From Leptothoe kymatousa TAU-MAC 1615 (GTDB taxonomy: Bacteria; Cyanobacteriota; Cyanobacteriia; Phormidesmidales; Phormidesmidaceae), in the NCBI RefSeq assembly GCF_018739865.1, contig NZ_JADOER010000009.1, forward strand, positions 143,168-207,167: a DNA stretch of 64,000 bases. Reading direction: 5' to 3'. The notes under the pieces were generated by a model. The model was given only the letters and a program-made list of their open reading frames with translations, was not told where the DNA came from and did no database searches. Positions 20,051-28,703 of the stretch are shown here, piece by piece (the stretch's first letter is position 1; each line of letters opens with the position of its first letter). The position numbers and the translations under genes were made by a program.

Positions 20051-21061
20051 ATGGCGAAAGTTGCGATTAACGGCTTCGGTAGAATTGGACGCCTGGTGCT
20101 AAGGGCTAGCTGGGGCTGGCCAGACCTAGAGTTTGTCCACATCAACGAAATTAAAGGGGGCAGTGTGGCCGCCGCCCACCTGCTGAAGTTTGATTCGGTC
20201 CATGGGCGCTGGCGGCCAGAGGTGGAAGCCACCACGGCAGACGAACTATTGATAGACGGCAAGCCCGTTAGCTTTAGCGCATATGCCAGCCCCGGTGACG
20301 TGCCGTGGGAAGACTTGGGGGTGGATATGGTGCTGGAATGTTCTGGCCAGTTTCGGACCCCCGAACTGCTGGATCCCTATTTTCAGCGGGGGGTGAAAAA
20401 GGTGATTGTGGCCGCGCCGGTAAAGCAGGGAGCGCTAAACATCGTTTATGGCATTAACGACCACCTTTATAAGCCCGATGAGCACCATTTGCTCACGGCG
20501 GCTTCCTGCACCACCAACTGCCTAGCGCCGGTGGTCAAAGTAATGCAAGAAGGTCTAGGCATTAGGCACGGGGTGATTACCACCATCCACGACCAAACCA
20601 ACACCCAAACCATTGTGGATACCCCCCACAAAGATCTACGCCGGGCACGGGCCACGGGCATGTCGTTGATTCCCACCACCACGGGCTCGGCAACGGCCAT
20701 CAGCATGATCTATCCCGAACTCGAAGGTAAGCTCAACGGGTTGGCGGTGCGGGTGCCGCTGTTGAACGCCTCCCTAACGGACTGTGTCTTTGAGGTGGAG
20801 CGCCCCACCACCAAAGCTGAGGTAAACGAGCTATTTAAGACAGCGTCTGAGGGTGAGTTATCAGGCATTTTGGGCTACGAAGAGCGACCTTTAGTGTCCA
20901 TCGACTACAAAGACGACCCCCGGTCTTCCACTATTGATGCGCCATCCACCATGGTGAACGATGGCACCCAGGTAAAAGTATTGGCCTGGTATGACAACGA
21001 ATGGGGCTATTCCTGCCGCATGGCCGAGCTGGCCCGCAAGGTGGCCCAAGGGGGGAATTAA
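20051..21061 (+). CDS. ars-operon glyceraldehyde-3-phosphate dehydrogenase
   Basis: The protein has 336 residues with the NAD-binding start [16 protein letters not shown], the catalytic ASCTTNC with Cys153, His180 ([10 protein letters not shown]), and the C-terminal WYDNEWGYS. It lies between arsR and arsJ. In known ars operons this GAPDH type makes 1-arseno-3-phosphoglycerate from glyceraldehyde 3-phosphate and arsenate, which ArsJ then exports. The role here is inferred from the adjacency; a housekeeping glycolytic role is less likely given the locus. Only 53 nt separate its stop from the first possible arsJ ATG. Confidence 0.93.
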   Translation: MAKVAINGFGRIGRLVLRASWGWPDLEFVHINEIKGGSVAAAHLLKFDSVHGRWRPEVEATTADELLIDGKPVSFSAYASPGDVPWEDLGVDMVLECSGQFRTPELLDPYFQRGVKKVIVAAPVKQGALNIVYGINDHLYKPDEHHLLTAASCTTNCLAPVVKVMQEGLGIRHGVITTIHDQTNTQTIVDTPHKDLRRARATGMSLIPTTTGSATAISMIYPELEGKLNGLAVRVPLLNASLTDCVFEVERPTTKAEVNELFKTASEGELSGILGYEERPLVSIDYKDDPRSSTIDAPSTMVNDGTQVKVLAWYDNEWGYSCRMAELARKVAQGGN

Positions 21062-21111
21062 GAAGTCGGAATTAGGAATTAGGAAGTTGGAAAAAAGCGA
21101 CTTCCTAATTC
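21062..21111. repeat. Short hairpin repeat between gapdh and arsJ
   Basis: The text GAAGTCGGAATTAGGAATTAG belongs to the repeat type also seen at 2724. A perfect 12-bp stem forms between GAATTAGGAAGT (21076-21087) and ACTTCCTAATTC (21100-21111). It ends 3 nt before the ATG at 21115, which argues for the downstream arsJ start. Confidence 0.65.
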
Positions 21112-21156
21112 ACCATGCCTAATTCTTTTCTAAACAACGTAACCGGATGTTCTACT

Positions 21157-22407
21157 GCCATGGATGCTTCTTCCACAATTGACCGAACTGGTATTCGCAA
21201 CTATGCCATTGTGACCGCCGCCTATTGGGGCTTCACCATTACCGATGGGGCGCTGCGGATGCTGGTGTTGCTTTATTTTCATACCCTGGGCTATACGCCG
21301 CTGGAAGTGGCAATGTTGTTTTTGTTCTATGAAATTTTTGGCATTGTTACGAACCTATTTGGCGGCTGGATTGGTTCTCGCTTTGGGGTAAAGCTGACGC
21401 TCTACAGCGGCATTGCCCTACAAATTGTAGCGCTGCTATTGCTGACACCGGTGAATGACGCCTGGCCCCTGGCCTTGGCCGTTCCCTATGTGATGGTGGC
21501 CCAGGCCCTTTCTGGAGTGGCAAAAGATCTCACCAAGATGAGTTCGAAAAGCGCTATTCGGTTGGTAATTCCGCAGAACGCGCAGTCGTCGCTGTTTAAG
21601 TGGGTGGCCATTCTCACTGGGTCTAAGAATGCGCTGAAGGGGGTGGGGTTCTTTCTGGGTGGACTGCTGCTGGCCACCTTTGGCTATGTTAATGCCCTGG
21701 TGATTATGGCGGTGGGGCTGATGGGGGTGCTGGTGTCGGGGCTGTGGTTGCCCGCCGGCATGGGCAAGGTGAAAGCCAAGGTGAAATTTAGCCAGCTATT
21801 TTCTAAAACAAGAGAGATTAATAGTCTCTCGGCGGCTCGGTTCTTTTTGTTCGGGGCCCGAGATGTTTGGTTTGTGGTAGGCCTGCCGGTTTTTCTCCAT
21901 AGCGTCTTGAACTGGTCCTTTGAGCAGGTGGGGGGATTTTTGGCCATTTGGGTGATTGGCTATGGCCTGGTGCAATCGTTGGCACCAACGTTGCTGCGTC
22001 GGTTTGGGGCGGGCGGCCCGCCCCAGGCTAGCACCATTCGGTTTTGGACCGGGCTGCTGACGGCGATTCCGGCGACTATTGCGATCGCACTCCAGCTCGG
22101 TCGTCCCCCAGGGCAAACCATTGTTCTAGGGCTAATGGTGTTTGGCATTGTCTTTGCCTTTAACTCATCGGTGCATTCTTACCTGGTGTTGGCCTACACC
22201 GAAGCTGACAAAGTTGCCCTCAATGTGGGTTTTTACTACATGGCCAACTCCGGGGGGCGCCTAGCGGGAACGGTGCTGTCTGGGCTGATCTTTCAAACCT
22301 ACGGTCTGGTAGGATGCCTGTGGGTATCGGCGGTGTTTGTGCTGCTGGCGGAGCTAATTACGCTCAAGCTGCCTAATCCCAAGGCTTCTAAGGAACTGGT
22401 TCACTAA
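21157..22407 (+). CDS. arsJ: Organoarsenical efflux MFS transporter ArsJ
   Basis: About 416 residues with 11-12 membrane helices in the major facilitator fold. The N-terminus RNYAIVTAAYWGFTITDGAL followed by RMLVLLYFHTLGYTPLEVA, and later SGVAKDLTKMSSKSAIR, are typical of ArsJ. It exports 1-arseno-3-phosphoglycerate, which then breaks down to arsenate outside. The ORF could start at 21115, but that ATG abuts a repeat hairpin and has no ribosome site, so ATG 21157 is chosen. It is the last gene of the arsR-gapdh-arsJ group and is followed by a terminator. Confidence 0.92.
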   Translation, partial: AMDASSTIDRTGIRNYAIVTAAYWGFTITDGALRMLVLLYFHTLGYTPLEVAMLFLFYEIFGIVTNLFGGWIGSRFGVKLTLYSGIALQIVALLLLTPVNDAWPLALAVPYVMVAQALSGVAKDLTKMSSKSAIRLVIPQNAQSSLFKWVAILTGSKNALKGVGFFLGGLLLATFGYVNALVIMAVGLMGVLVSGLWLPAGMGKVKAKVKFSQLFSKTREINSLSAARFFLFGARDVWFVVGLPVFLHSVLNWSFEQVGGFLAIWVIGYGLVQSLAPTLLRRFGAGGPPQASTIRFWTGLLTAIPATIAIALQLGRPPGQTIVLGLMVFGIVFAFNSSVHSYLVLAYTEADKVALNVGFYYMANSGGRLAGTVLSGLIFQTYGLVGCLWVSAVFVLLAELITLKLPNPKASKELVH

Positions 22408-22439
22408 GTACAAACAGCAAAACCCATAGCTTGAAAAAT

Positions 22440-22478
22440 ATATCGCCTGCTAATTTTTATAATTTAGCGGGCGATATT
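22440..22478 (+). terminator. arsJ terminator
   Basis: ATATCGCCTGCTAA pairs with TTAGCGGGCGATAT (one T-G wobble) around an AT-rich loop and is followed by a T-rich stretch. It lies about 33 nt after the arsJ stop. Confidence 0.8.
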
Positions 22479-22568
22479 TAAATTTTTCACAAATTGGTAA
22501 CAAATTGGCGAACCCTATCGTCTAACTTTATGTCTGTTCCCACGTTCGTTCGTTAATTTAAAGCTCTT

Positions 22569-22820
22569 ATGAAATTCTGCTATAAATTCACTCAATATTT
22601 TCTATTTTCCATATTTTTAACTGTTGTGGCGTCTCCACCGGCTATGGCCTATGTGGGTCCGGGGGCAGGGTTAGTCTCCATTGCGGCGTTCATTGCCTTT
22701 GCGGTGGCAATTGTTGCCGCCCTATTCGGTTTTCTATGGTTCCCGATCAAACGACTGCTCAGTAAACAGAACACTGTTGCCAGCACCGAAGAGCCCCTAT
22801 GCGAAACTGAGGAAGGCTAA
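22569..22820 (+). CDS. Small membrane protein of the YVGPGAG type
   Basis: The protein has 83 residues. A signal-like segment (FLFSIFLTVVASPPAMA) is followed by YVGPGAGLVSIAAFIAFAVA and a second hydrophobic helix ending FLWFPIKRLLSK, then an acidic tail. The exact biochemical role of this small protein type is unknown to me. It ends 2 nt before the GTG of the sulfotransferase gene, which implies coupled expression and perhaps a shared membrane complex. Confidence 0.7.
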   Translation: MKFCYKFTQYFLFSIFLTVVASPPAMAYVGPGAGLVSIAAFIAFAVAIVAALFGFLWFPIKRLLSKQNTVASTEEPLCETEEG

Positions 22821-22822
22821 CC

Positions 22823-24280
22823 GTGGTAGAGTGGACACTTTCTATTCTGCTGATTGTTATATTTGCTTTTCTTTTAAAGAGTTTTCAGCTAGATAAGACG
22901 GGGGGAATGGTTATTGAAACCGCCTTAAATTCCCTCGAAGTTCTATCATCGCCCCAATTGAGTGATAGACAAAAAGAAGTTGGTCTACAAAAGAATTCCC
23001 TCAAGCTATTTGGACTGTTTTTCAAGCTAGTCTTTGGCGCTATCGTTGCGTTAGCTTTGCCGTTAGGATGTTTGTGGATAGCTGACAAGTCTCGGTTGAT
23101 AGCATTAGATACTGTTTTAGCCCTCACCGTATCGCCTCACTTTTTGGTTGTTAGCACCCTGATGTTTGGCGGCTGGTGGTTTTTCAACCAACGGCGCCAG
23201 CCCCCAGAGACTGACAGCAGTTATTCTCCATTGGATCAGGCCCTGCATAGAATGTCTTTCAAAACCTACGCCACGCAAGTGTCCGTAGCCAGGTTAGAAG
23301 ACAAACTATTTGCTAAAACATTAGCGCCCCTGCGACCAAAACCTGTTTTTATTACCGCCTTGCCTAGGGCAGGCACCACATTGCTGCTTGAATGCCTGGC
23401 CGATAATCGGGAGTTTGCCGCCCACTGTTATCGGGACATGCCGTTTGTGTTAATTCCCTGCCTGTGGAACAGATATTCTAGAATGTTCCAGCAGAGAGTT
23501 GAGGCCCAGGAACGTGCCCACGGCGACGGCATGCACATTAGCCCAGATAGCCCTGAAGCATTGGAAGAAGTGATTTGGACAGCCTTCTGGGGCAAACACT
23601 ATCAAGCCGATCGCATCATTCCTTGGGATATTGAACAAAATAAACAGTTTAATGACTTCTTCCGCTCCCATATGCGTAAGATTATTTTTTTACGTCGCCA
23701 TAAACTTGCTAATACGGCACGTTACATATCCAAAAACAATGCCAATATCGCCCGTATACATACCCTGAGACATCTCTTTCCAGATGCAATTATCTTAATT
23801 CCCTTTCGTAATCCCATCCACCATGCGGCGTCTATGCTGCAACAGCATAGAAATTTTCTGAATATCCATAAAACAGACGCCTTCGCCTCAGAATATATGA
23901 AAGCCATAGGGCACTATGACTTTGGTGAAAATCTATGCCCCATAGACTTTGATGGATGGCTCGATCAGCGGATATCCACAGATACTGAATCCATAACTTT
24001 TTGGTTGGAATACTGGGTCGCGAGCTATGGGCACCTACTTAGGGAAAACTCTAAGGTAGCCCATTTCTTTAATTATGATGCGCTGTGCCAGGACCCCGAG
24101 CATGGTCTCCTGGCTTTGGGCAAAATTGTAGACAGTAATGCCCCTGACACATTAGCCCAAAAGGTAAGTGTTATCGGTAGTCCAAGACCTAAAAAGTTAG
24201 ACACCTCTTTGATTCCTGAGGCCCTTCTGCAGAAGGCAAATACAATTTATCAATCCTTACAGGACGTTGCATACAATTAG
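22823..24280 (+). CDS. Membrane-anchored sulfotransferase-family protein
   Basis: 485 residues from a GTG start placed 2 nt after the previous stop. Two or three N-terminal membrane helices (WTLSILLIVIFAFLLKSF; GLFFKLVFGAIVALALPL; and one near 115) precede a cytosolic sulfotransferase domain. The PAPS 5'-phosphate loop is ALPRAGTTLLLECL near 178-191. A 3'-phosphate-type segment is LIPFRNPIHHAASML near 333. The fold would transfer sulfate from PAPS to an acceptor, probably a lipid or glycan at the membrane. An arylsulfotransferase-like gene follows 181 nt later. The acceptor is unknown. Confidence 0.8.
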   Translation: MVEWTLSILLIVIFAFLLKSFQLDKTGGMVIETALNSLEVLSSPQLSDRQKEVGLQKNSLKLFGLFFKLVFGAIVALALPLGCLWIADKSRLIALDTVLALTVSPHFLVVSTLMFGGWWFFNQRRQPPETDSSYSPLDQALHRMSFKTYATQVSVARLEDKLFAKTLAPLRPKPVFITALPRAGTTLLLECLADNREFAAHCYRDMPFVLIPCLWNRYSRMFQQRVEAQERAHGDGMHISPDSPEALEEVIWTAFWGKHYQADRIIPWDIEQNKQFNDFFRSHMRKIIFLRRHKLANTARYISKNNANIARIHTLRHLFPDAIILIPFRNPIHHAASMLQQHRNFLNIHKTDAFASEYMKAIGHYDFGENLCPIDFDGWLDQRISTDTESITFWLEYWVASYGHLLRENSKVAHFFNYDALCQDPEHGLLALGKIVDSNAPDTLAQKVSVIGSPRPKKLDTSLIPEALLQKANTIYQSLQDVAYN

Positions 24281-24309
24281 CTGGGCTTTGGGCCAGACGA
24301 TAGTCCTAC

Positions 24310-24428
24310 CTAGTGGTCTTTCAAGACTAAGATTTAGGATTGGGGCCATTAAAGAGTGCAGCGTTACCCTTGCCCCTTGACTCTTTATCTTTAAACAATC
24401 CGAACTTTTAACGTTGATGCTGCACTAG
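24310..24428. repeat. MITE-like element, family 1, copy B
   Basis: This 119-bp copy is in the opposite orientation to copy A. Its reverse complement starts CTAGTGCAGCATCAACGT and ends AGACCACTAG. The internal part differs from copy A apart from the end regions. It occupies most of the gap between the sulfotransferase and arylsulfotransferase-like genes. Confidence 0.85.
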
Positions 24429-24461
24429 CAGTTTGCTGGAAAAATTATAAGGAATGAACTA

Positions 24462-25784
24462 ATGACAGTAAACAGTAAAATTGATTTTCATAAATTAAGC
24501 TTAGGCAGTTTTATTACATCCTGTACGTTTATTGTCTTTTTAGCCGGTTATATCATTCGTGATGAAGAGGTTTTTCCTTATAAATATTTTGTGACCGCCA
24601 AGGAAGGTTTTGGGCACGTTTCCAAACAATTTTCAGGTGAATTACCCCCTCACTATCACTATTTAGACCAATCGTTCCCAGAGGTTACGGCGCCTAACCC
24701 TTACCCAGGATTGAATTTAGTCACAAAGCTAGCCACTGATGATCTGATTGTTGCAGACATCATGGATGCCCAAGGCAATACCCTGCACAGGTGGGAGCTG
24801 GATTGGTTTGATATTTGGCCCGATGCCGATCACCTGCACCCGGAAAGAGCACCCAAGCAGAGACCGGGGACCACTATCCATGGCGCCGTGGTGATGGATA
24901 ACGGCGACCTGGTTTTCAACTATGAATATATGGGTCTTGTGCGTGTAGACCTGGATGGCAAGGTCGTTTGGCGTTTACCCTATGAAACCCACCATTCTGT
25001 GCATTTGCATGATGATGGCAATCTATGGGTCAGTGGGATGAAATTCCAAACAGAAAAGAATGAATTTATCCCCCACATAATCCCACCTTTTTGGGAAGAC
25101 ACGATTTTAAAGGTGTCGCCGGAGGGAGAGATTTTAAAGGAATGGAATGTTCCTGAGCTGCTTAGAAAAAATGGGTACGCAGGACTTTTACATTTAAGGT
25201 CGATCCCCAGCTATGAGACAGAGGTTTACAATTTGGACCCCACCCATTTGAATGATGTGGAAACATTCCCCTCTGATATGAAAGCAGGTGTCTTTAATCC
25301 GGGGGATGTGCTGATTTCTCTGCGCAATATCAACGCGGTGATGGTTTTTAATGAAGACACTGATGAAATTAAGTCTATGATCATCGGTGAATTTATCAAT
25401 CAGCACGATCCAGACTTTATCGATGGCAATACTATTTCGGTATTTGATAACAACCAAGGGGATGATCTAAACGCAGAAAATTTCAAAAGTCGGATTTTGA
25501 AATTTTCCTTCAAAGACAATATTGCCAATACTAAAGAGGTTTTCTTTGAGGGCAGTGGGAAGAACCCCTTCTATACACAAATCCAGGGCAAAAACCAATG
25601 GTTGCCCAATGGTAATTTATTGATTACTGACTCCCTATCCGGGCGAGGCTTTGAGCTTAATCCGCAGGGTGAAATGGTTTGGCAGTATTTTAATTATCTG
25701 GATGACGAGAAGAAACTGGTTGGCAGGGTGACTGAGGTACAGCGGCTTTCTGAAAAATATGAAAAGATCTTTAGCAAAGACTGA
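24462..25784 (+). CDS. Arylsulfotransferase (ASST)-like periplasmic protein
   Basis: 440 residues. One N-terminal membrane anchor (FITSCTFIVFLAGYIIRD) is followed by a beta-propeller-type domain with repeated blades (VMDNGDLVFNYEYMGLVRVD, TILKVSPEGEILKEWNVPE, WLPNGNLLITDS, FELNPQGEMVWQY). The His-rich stretch THHSVHLHDDGNLWVSG near 178-194 fits the active-site region of ASST proteins, which move sulfate between phenolic esters without PAPS. Some ASST-fold proteins are not enzymes, so activity is uncertain. Its neighbour is a PAPS-type sulfotransferase, so the pair may modify an envelope component on both faces of the membrane. Confidence 0.75.
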   Translation: MTVNSKIDFHKLSLGSFITSCTFIVFLAGYIIRDEEVFPYKYFVTAKEGFGHVSKQFSGELPPHYHYLDQSFPEVTAPNPYPGLNLVTKLATDDLIVADIMDAQGNTLHRWELDWFDIWPDADHLHPERAPKQRPGTTIHGAVVMDNGDLVFNYEYMGLVRVDLDGKVVWRLPYETHHSVHLHDDGNLWVSGMKFQTEKNEFIPHIIPPFWEDTILKVSPEGEILKEWNVPELLRKNGYAGLLHLRSIPSYETEVYNLDPTHLNDVETFPSDMKAGVFNPGDVLISLRNINAVMVFNEDTDEIKSMIIGEFINQHDPDFIDGNTISVFDNNQGDDLNAENFKSRILKFSFKDNIANTKEVFFEGSGKNPFYTQIQGKNQWLPNGNLLITDSLSGRGFELNPQGEMVWQYFNYLDDEKKLVGRVTEVQRLSEKYEKIFSKD

Positions 25785-25816
25785 AACTAAGCATCAGGAA
25801 AACCCATCCTCGGTCG

Positions 25817-26068
25817 CTAGGTAGCCACAATGGTTGAACCATCGGCTAGTTGCCCCTCTCCCCTAATCCGTTTCACCTGGGCATGACGGCGGGCCGCTCG
25901 TTGACACAGCCTGGGGAGGGATTGTTTGGCTGGACGCCTGCTGATGTAAACAGCCCGGATGGCAGTCGGCAGTGCACAGTCGGGAGTTAGGTAAAGAAAA
26001 TCGGCCACGATGCCGGGTGCGGTTTTTTCTTTTTGATCGTCGATTTTGGCGGCTTCGGCTGGGTATTG
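25817..26068 (-). pseudogene. Orphan C-terminal coding fragment, family not recognised
   Basis: The minus-strand frame is open from a stop near 26073 to TAG at 25817 and reads like protein (IVADFLYLTPDCALPTAIRA, then GEGQLADGSTIVAT). The only early start is a GTG. No family is recognised, and the rest of the 634-bp gap (25785-26418) holds nothing else I can name. It may be the tail of a lost gene or chance. Confidence 0.25.
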
Positions 26069-26326
26069 AGCGACTCATTTCCAGGATTCTTCAAAGGACA
26101 ACAGTTTTTTTGTGGCTAGGAGAAAAGGAGCATGGACGCCCCATGGGTACGGGACGGGTCCGCGAGGAAATCATTGCAGGCAATGCTGCGATCGCACCCC
26201 GCCCTCAACTTATGGCAACGCTGCACCAGGTCCTCCATTTGAGTTCAGCCTTGCTCAAGGTTCCCAAATGTGGTTTTAAGCTATAACAAGCTACAGGGTT
26301 TCCATAGGGCAGTTGTAACTAAGGAT

Positions 26327-26419
26327 CTGTTAAGAAACTACTTCACGGTTTAGTCCCGAAAGGCTGGTTCAGTCACAATTCAAATGGAAAAGACCATGAT
26401 TTTATTTTTTAACAAGCCC
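26327..26419. repeat. 93-bp dispersed repeat, family 2, copy 1
   Basis: Starts CTGTTAAGAAAC and ends TTTTTTAACAAGCCC. Copies of the same 93-bp length are at 28448-28540 (same orientation) and 37904-37996 (reversed). Shared internal text includes CACGGTTTAGTCCGAAAAGGCT-like and GACCATGATTTTA. The ends are partly inverted (TGTTAAGAAA and TTTTTAACA), as in small non-autonomous elements. Confidence 0.85.
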
Positions 26420-26628
26420 TAATCTAAGTCTGTTGCTAGTTCGTACTCTTTGAGTAAAGTATCAAAATAGGCGCGATCGCTAGGACAGGCTTCTGGGTCA
26501 GCCGCAAACTCTTTACAACACTGGGGATTACAAAATCCAACGGTATTACCCCGATAGGTGGTCAGGGAATCTTCGCGCACATCTTTGCCAGAACGGGGAC
26601 AAAATTTGTTAATAGGTTTGCTGTTCAT
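26419..26628 (-). CDS. Small cysteine-rich YHS/TRASH-like metal-binding protein
   Basis: The protein has 69 residues. FCPRSGKDV near 9-17 and the CNPQCCKEFAADPEAC stretch near 33-48 give a four-cysteine arrangement like the YHS/TRASH zinc or heavy-metal fingers. There are no other domains or membrane segments. It ends at the edge of a 93-bp dispersed repeat and is divergent from a broken ion-channel gene. Metal binding is inferred from the motif; the function is unknown. Confidence 0.7.
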   Translation of the reverse strand: MNSKPINKFCPRSGKDVREDSLTTYRGNTVGFCNPQCCKEFAADPEACPSDRAYFDTLLKEYELATDLD

Positions 26629-26643
26629 GGACCGGCATCCTAA

Positions 26644-27020
26644 AATTTACACACGGAAACCCATCCTACTCAATCTGAAACGGTGGGTAAATCCACGTTG
26701 CAGATTTCACATTCCACAAATTCACAACCCGACTTATCAGAAGAGAGCAATAGCTGGTCCATAGATTTCCTCACGTCAGTGGCGGCCCTTGGCTTTGGAG
26801 ATATATTCCCCCCAAGGCATTCTTCCAAGCGCTCCAGTTTGTCCAGACCAATGGCTGGGTAGCCTTTAATATTAAAGAGACGTTCCTCGACAATTCAAAT
26901 ATCTCTAGATTCTCCCGATTCATCCGAGAGCTAATCTTTTCTGAATACTTGGACATTCATCATCTAGAACGCCATCGCCATCGCCTATCGATGGAGGCCC
27001 CCTATACTACTTTGCATTAG
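26644..27020 (+). pseudogene. Broken two-helix ion channel (pore region, frameshifted)
   Basis: One frame reads SWSIDFLTSVAALGFGDIFP, a potassium-channel pore helix plus a selectivity-filter-like GFGD. It breaks at a run of six C (26808-26813). Adding one C restores the reading into PPKAFFQALQFVQTNGW and continues to TAG at 27018-27020. The 5' part lacks an ATG and the first helix. A terminator follows immediately, so this was once a real gene end. A sequencing error at the homopolymer could explain the shift but not the missing 5' end. Confidence 0.55.
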
Positions 27021-27057
27021 TGGGGCAAAAAACCGCTGAGACTCCCCACGTTTTTTT
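27020..27057 (+). terminator. Terminator after the channel pseudogene
   Basis: GTGGGG (27020-27025) pairs with CCCCAC (27044-27049) and is followed by a run of seven T. It begins on the last base of the pseudogene stop. Confidence 0.75.
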
Positions 27058-27195
27058 GCACAGACTCAAGCCATAGGGCAAAAAAGAGAACAACGTAGGC
27101 TTTACGGCAAACCGCCATGGGCGATACGGGCCTTGCATGGGCTCCCCCTACTACCCATAGGTATTTTCCAGGTGCAAACGTCTAACGTCGATATA

Positions 27196-27522
27196 TCAGT
27201 AGCAGTAGCCCTTCACCGCATCCATCAGAATTGCACCACAGAAATCCGCATCCTTAGTGGTCACATCATACATGCGGGCATGGCGTAAATTGGCCCCCTG
27301 CAAATTGGCATTGTTGAGATTTACAGACTCTAACTCTGCCCATCGAAGATCCGCATTGCTCAAATCGGCCCCAGACAAATCCGCGTTCCGAATGCGTACC
27401 GCCCTCAGGCGACAGCCGGGACAATGCTTAGTCACCCGCAAAGCCATGACCCTCAGGGGCGTTTCTGCCTGAAGTAGCATCAGTATAATGGCGGCAGTCA
27501 AAAACACTCGGATTAGCTTCAT
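27196..27522 (-). CDS. Secreted pentapeptide-repeat protein
   Basis: 108 residues. A signal peptide (MKLIRVFLTAAIILMLLQAE) is followed by a CPGC pair and then about eight A(D/N)LxxA-type pentapeptides from RNADLSGADLSNADL to NLRHARM (about 46-84). Such repeats form a right-handed quadrilateral beta-helix, usually for protein binding. Four cysteines (two in CPGC, one in DFCGA, one in GYCY) suggest disulfides in the periplasm. The gene is monocistronic and divergent from the cupin gene. The partner is unknown. Confidence 0.8.
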   Translation of the reverse strand: MKLIRVFLTAAIILMLLQAETPLRVMALRVTKHCPGCRLRAVRIRNADLSGADLSNADLRWAELESVNLNNANLQGANLRHARMYDVTTKDADFCGAILMDAVKGYCY

Positions 27523-27553
27523 GGCTTTTCCCTCTTAAGCCTGGGACAATAGT

Positions 27554-27922
27554 ATGAAATACGAGTCGATTAATTTTAACAAAAAGTTCTCTCTATTTAG
27601 CGACCAATGGACGCCGAAGGTCGTTGCTGAAATGAACGACTACCAATTGAAGTTGGTAAAAGTTGAAGGTGATTTTATCTGGCACGAACATCAAGATACG
27701 GACGAGACATTCATTGTACTTGATGGCATCTTACGCATCGATTTTAGGGATGGCAGCGTCACCCTGAAAACTGGTGAAATGTTTGTGATCCCCAAGGGCG
27801 TAGAACATAAACCCTATGCTGAGGGTGAGGTCAAGATGCTACTGATTGAGCCTCGGGGGGTGGCAAATACCGGAGATGGCACGGCTAGCGATCGCACCGC
27901 CACCCATGACGCTTGGATATAG
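27554..27922 (+). CDS. Small cupin-domain protein
   Basis: 122 residues, one cupin barrel. Motif 1 supplies His44, His46 and Glu51 (WHEHQDTDETF), and motif 2 supplies His85 (IPKGVEHKPYA), a complete metal-binding set. Single-domain cupins of this length are often isomerases, dioxygenases or sugar-binding proteins; the substrate cannot be told here. The last 15 residues are a low-complexity tail. It stands alone. Confidence 0.85.
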   Translation: MKYESINFNKKFSLFSDQWTPKVVAEMNDYQLKLVKVEGDFIWHEHQDTDETFIVLDGILRIDFRDGSVTLKTGEMFVIPKGVEHKPYAEGEVKMLLIEPRGVANTGDGTASDRTATHDAWI

Positions 27923-27996
27923 CCGGCGCACCAAACGGGGCCATATACCCGTCCCCAAACTAAAATCGCAGGTTGATACGGCCTCCAACGGGCAAC

Positions 27997-28106
27997 GTGC
28001 GCCATCAAAGCTGGCAATGTGCGCCATCAAAGCTGGCAATGTGCGCCATCAAAGCTGGCAATGTGCGCCATCAAAGCTGGCAATGTGCGCCATCAAAGCT
28101 GGCAAT
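27997..28106. repeat. Five exact tandem copies of a 22-bp unit
   Basis: The unit GTGCGCCATCAAAGCTGGCA followed by AT is repeated without change at 27997, 28019, 28041, 28063 and 28085, and a degraded partial unit follows. The period is not a multiple of 3 and there are no spacers, so it is neither a coding repeat nor a CRISPR. The rest of the 27923-28703 gap holds an imperfect hairpin near 28231-28260 and the family 2 repeat, with no credible gene. Confidence 0.95.
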
Positions 28107-28447
28107 AGCGCCATAAAAGCCACCATCAAAGAGCATGTCCCATGCAAACAACACCTTAAAGGTTTTACCAGGCTCTCTTCCCCATTAATTCCAAAAGAAG
28201 AAAGGTTACATCAACATTTTCCAGTAGCACGTTTTGGAGAATATAAATATCTCCCAAAACACGCCTAGCCTCAACGTCCCGAAGTTAGTCAGGGGTTACA
28301 GCGATAGACCAACGCACAGGGGAGCAAATGTTCTATCGCGCCTTAACATAGACACAAAAATTAAGCTATCTAGACATCAACATTGTAGAATCCAACGTTC
28401 TTCGATAAGGTAACAAAGTTGAACTATCTTCCTGATGTCGCCAGGAG

Positions 28448-28540
28448 CTGTTAAGAAACGAATTCACGGCTTAATCCGAAAAGGCTTGTTAAGCCATGCT
28501 TTTAAGGAAAAAGACCATGATTTTAATTTTTAACAAACCC
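28448..28540. repeat. 93-bp dispersed repeat, family 2, copy 2
   Basis: Same orientation and length as the copy at 26327-26419, with ends CTGTTAAGAAAC and TTTTTAACAAACCC. It lies about 160 bp upstream of proV and so could affect its promoter region. Confidence 0.88.
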
Positions 28541-28703
28541 GCACTGTAAATTTTAAATAAGAAAAGGAGATTGTCGATATATCCCCAAATGCATTGACGG
28601 ATGGAGATTTTAGCAAGTTTACCGATCTAATCATCCCGCATAGTGCAACGATTACATTGTTCTGGCCCAGCCTTTCCAGAGTAAACAAATTAGCTGTTAG
28701 ATA

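Noticed and set aside
27997..28106. 22-bp repeats as a CRISPR array
   Set aside because: The units are directly adjacent without spacers and no cas gene is near.
27846..28268. 140-codon plus-strand ORF over the 22-bp repeats
   Set aside because: The repeat period is not a multiple of 3, so the frame is arbitrary, and the ORF overlaps the cupin gene.
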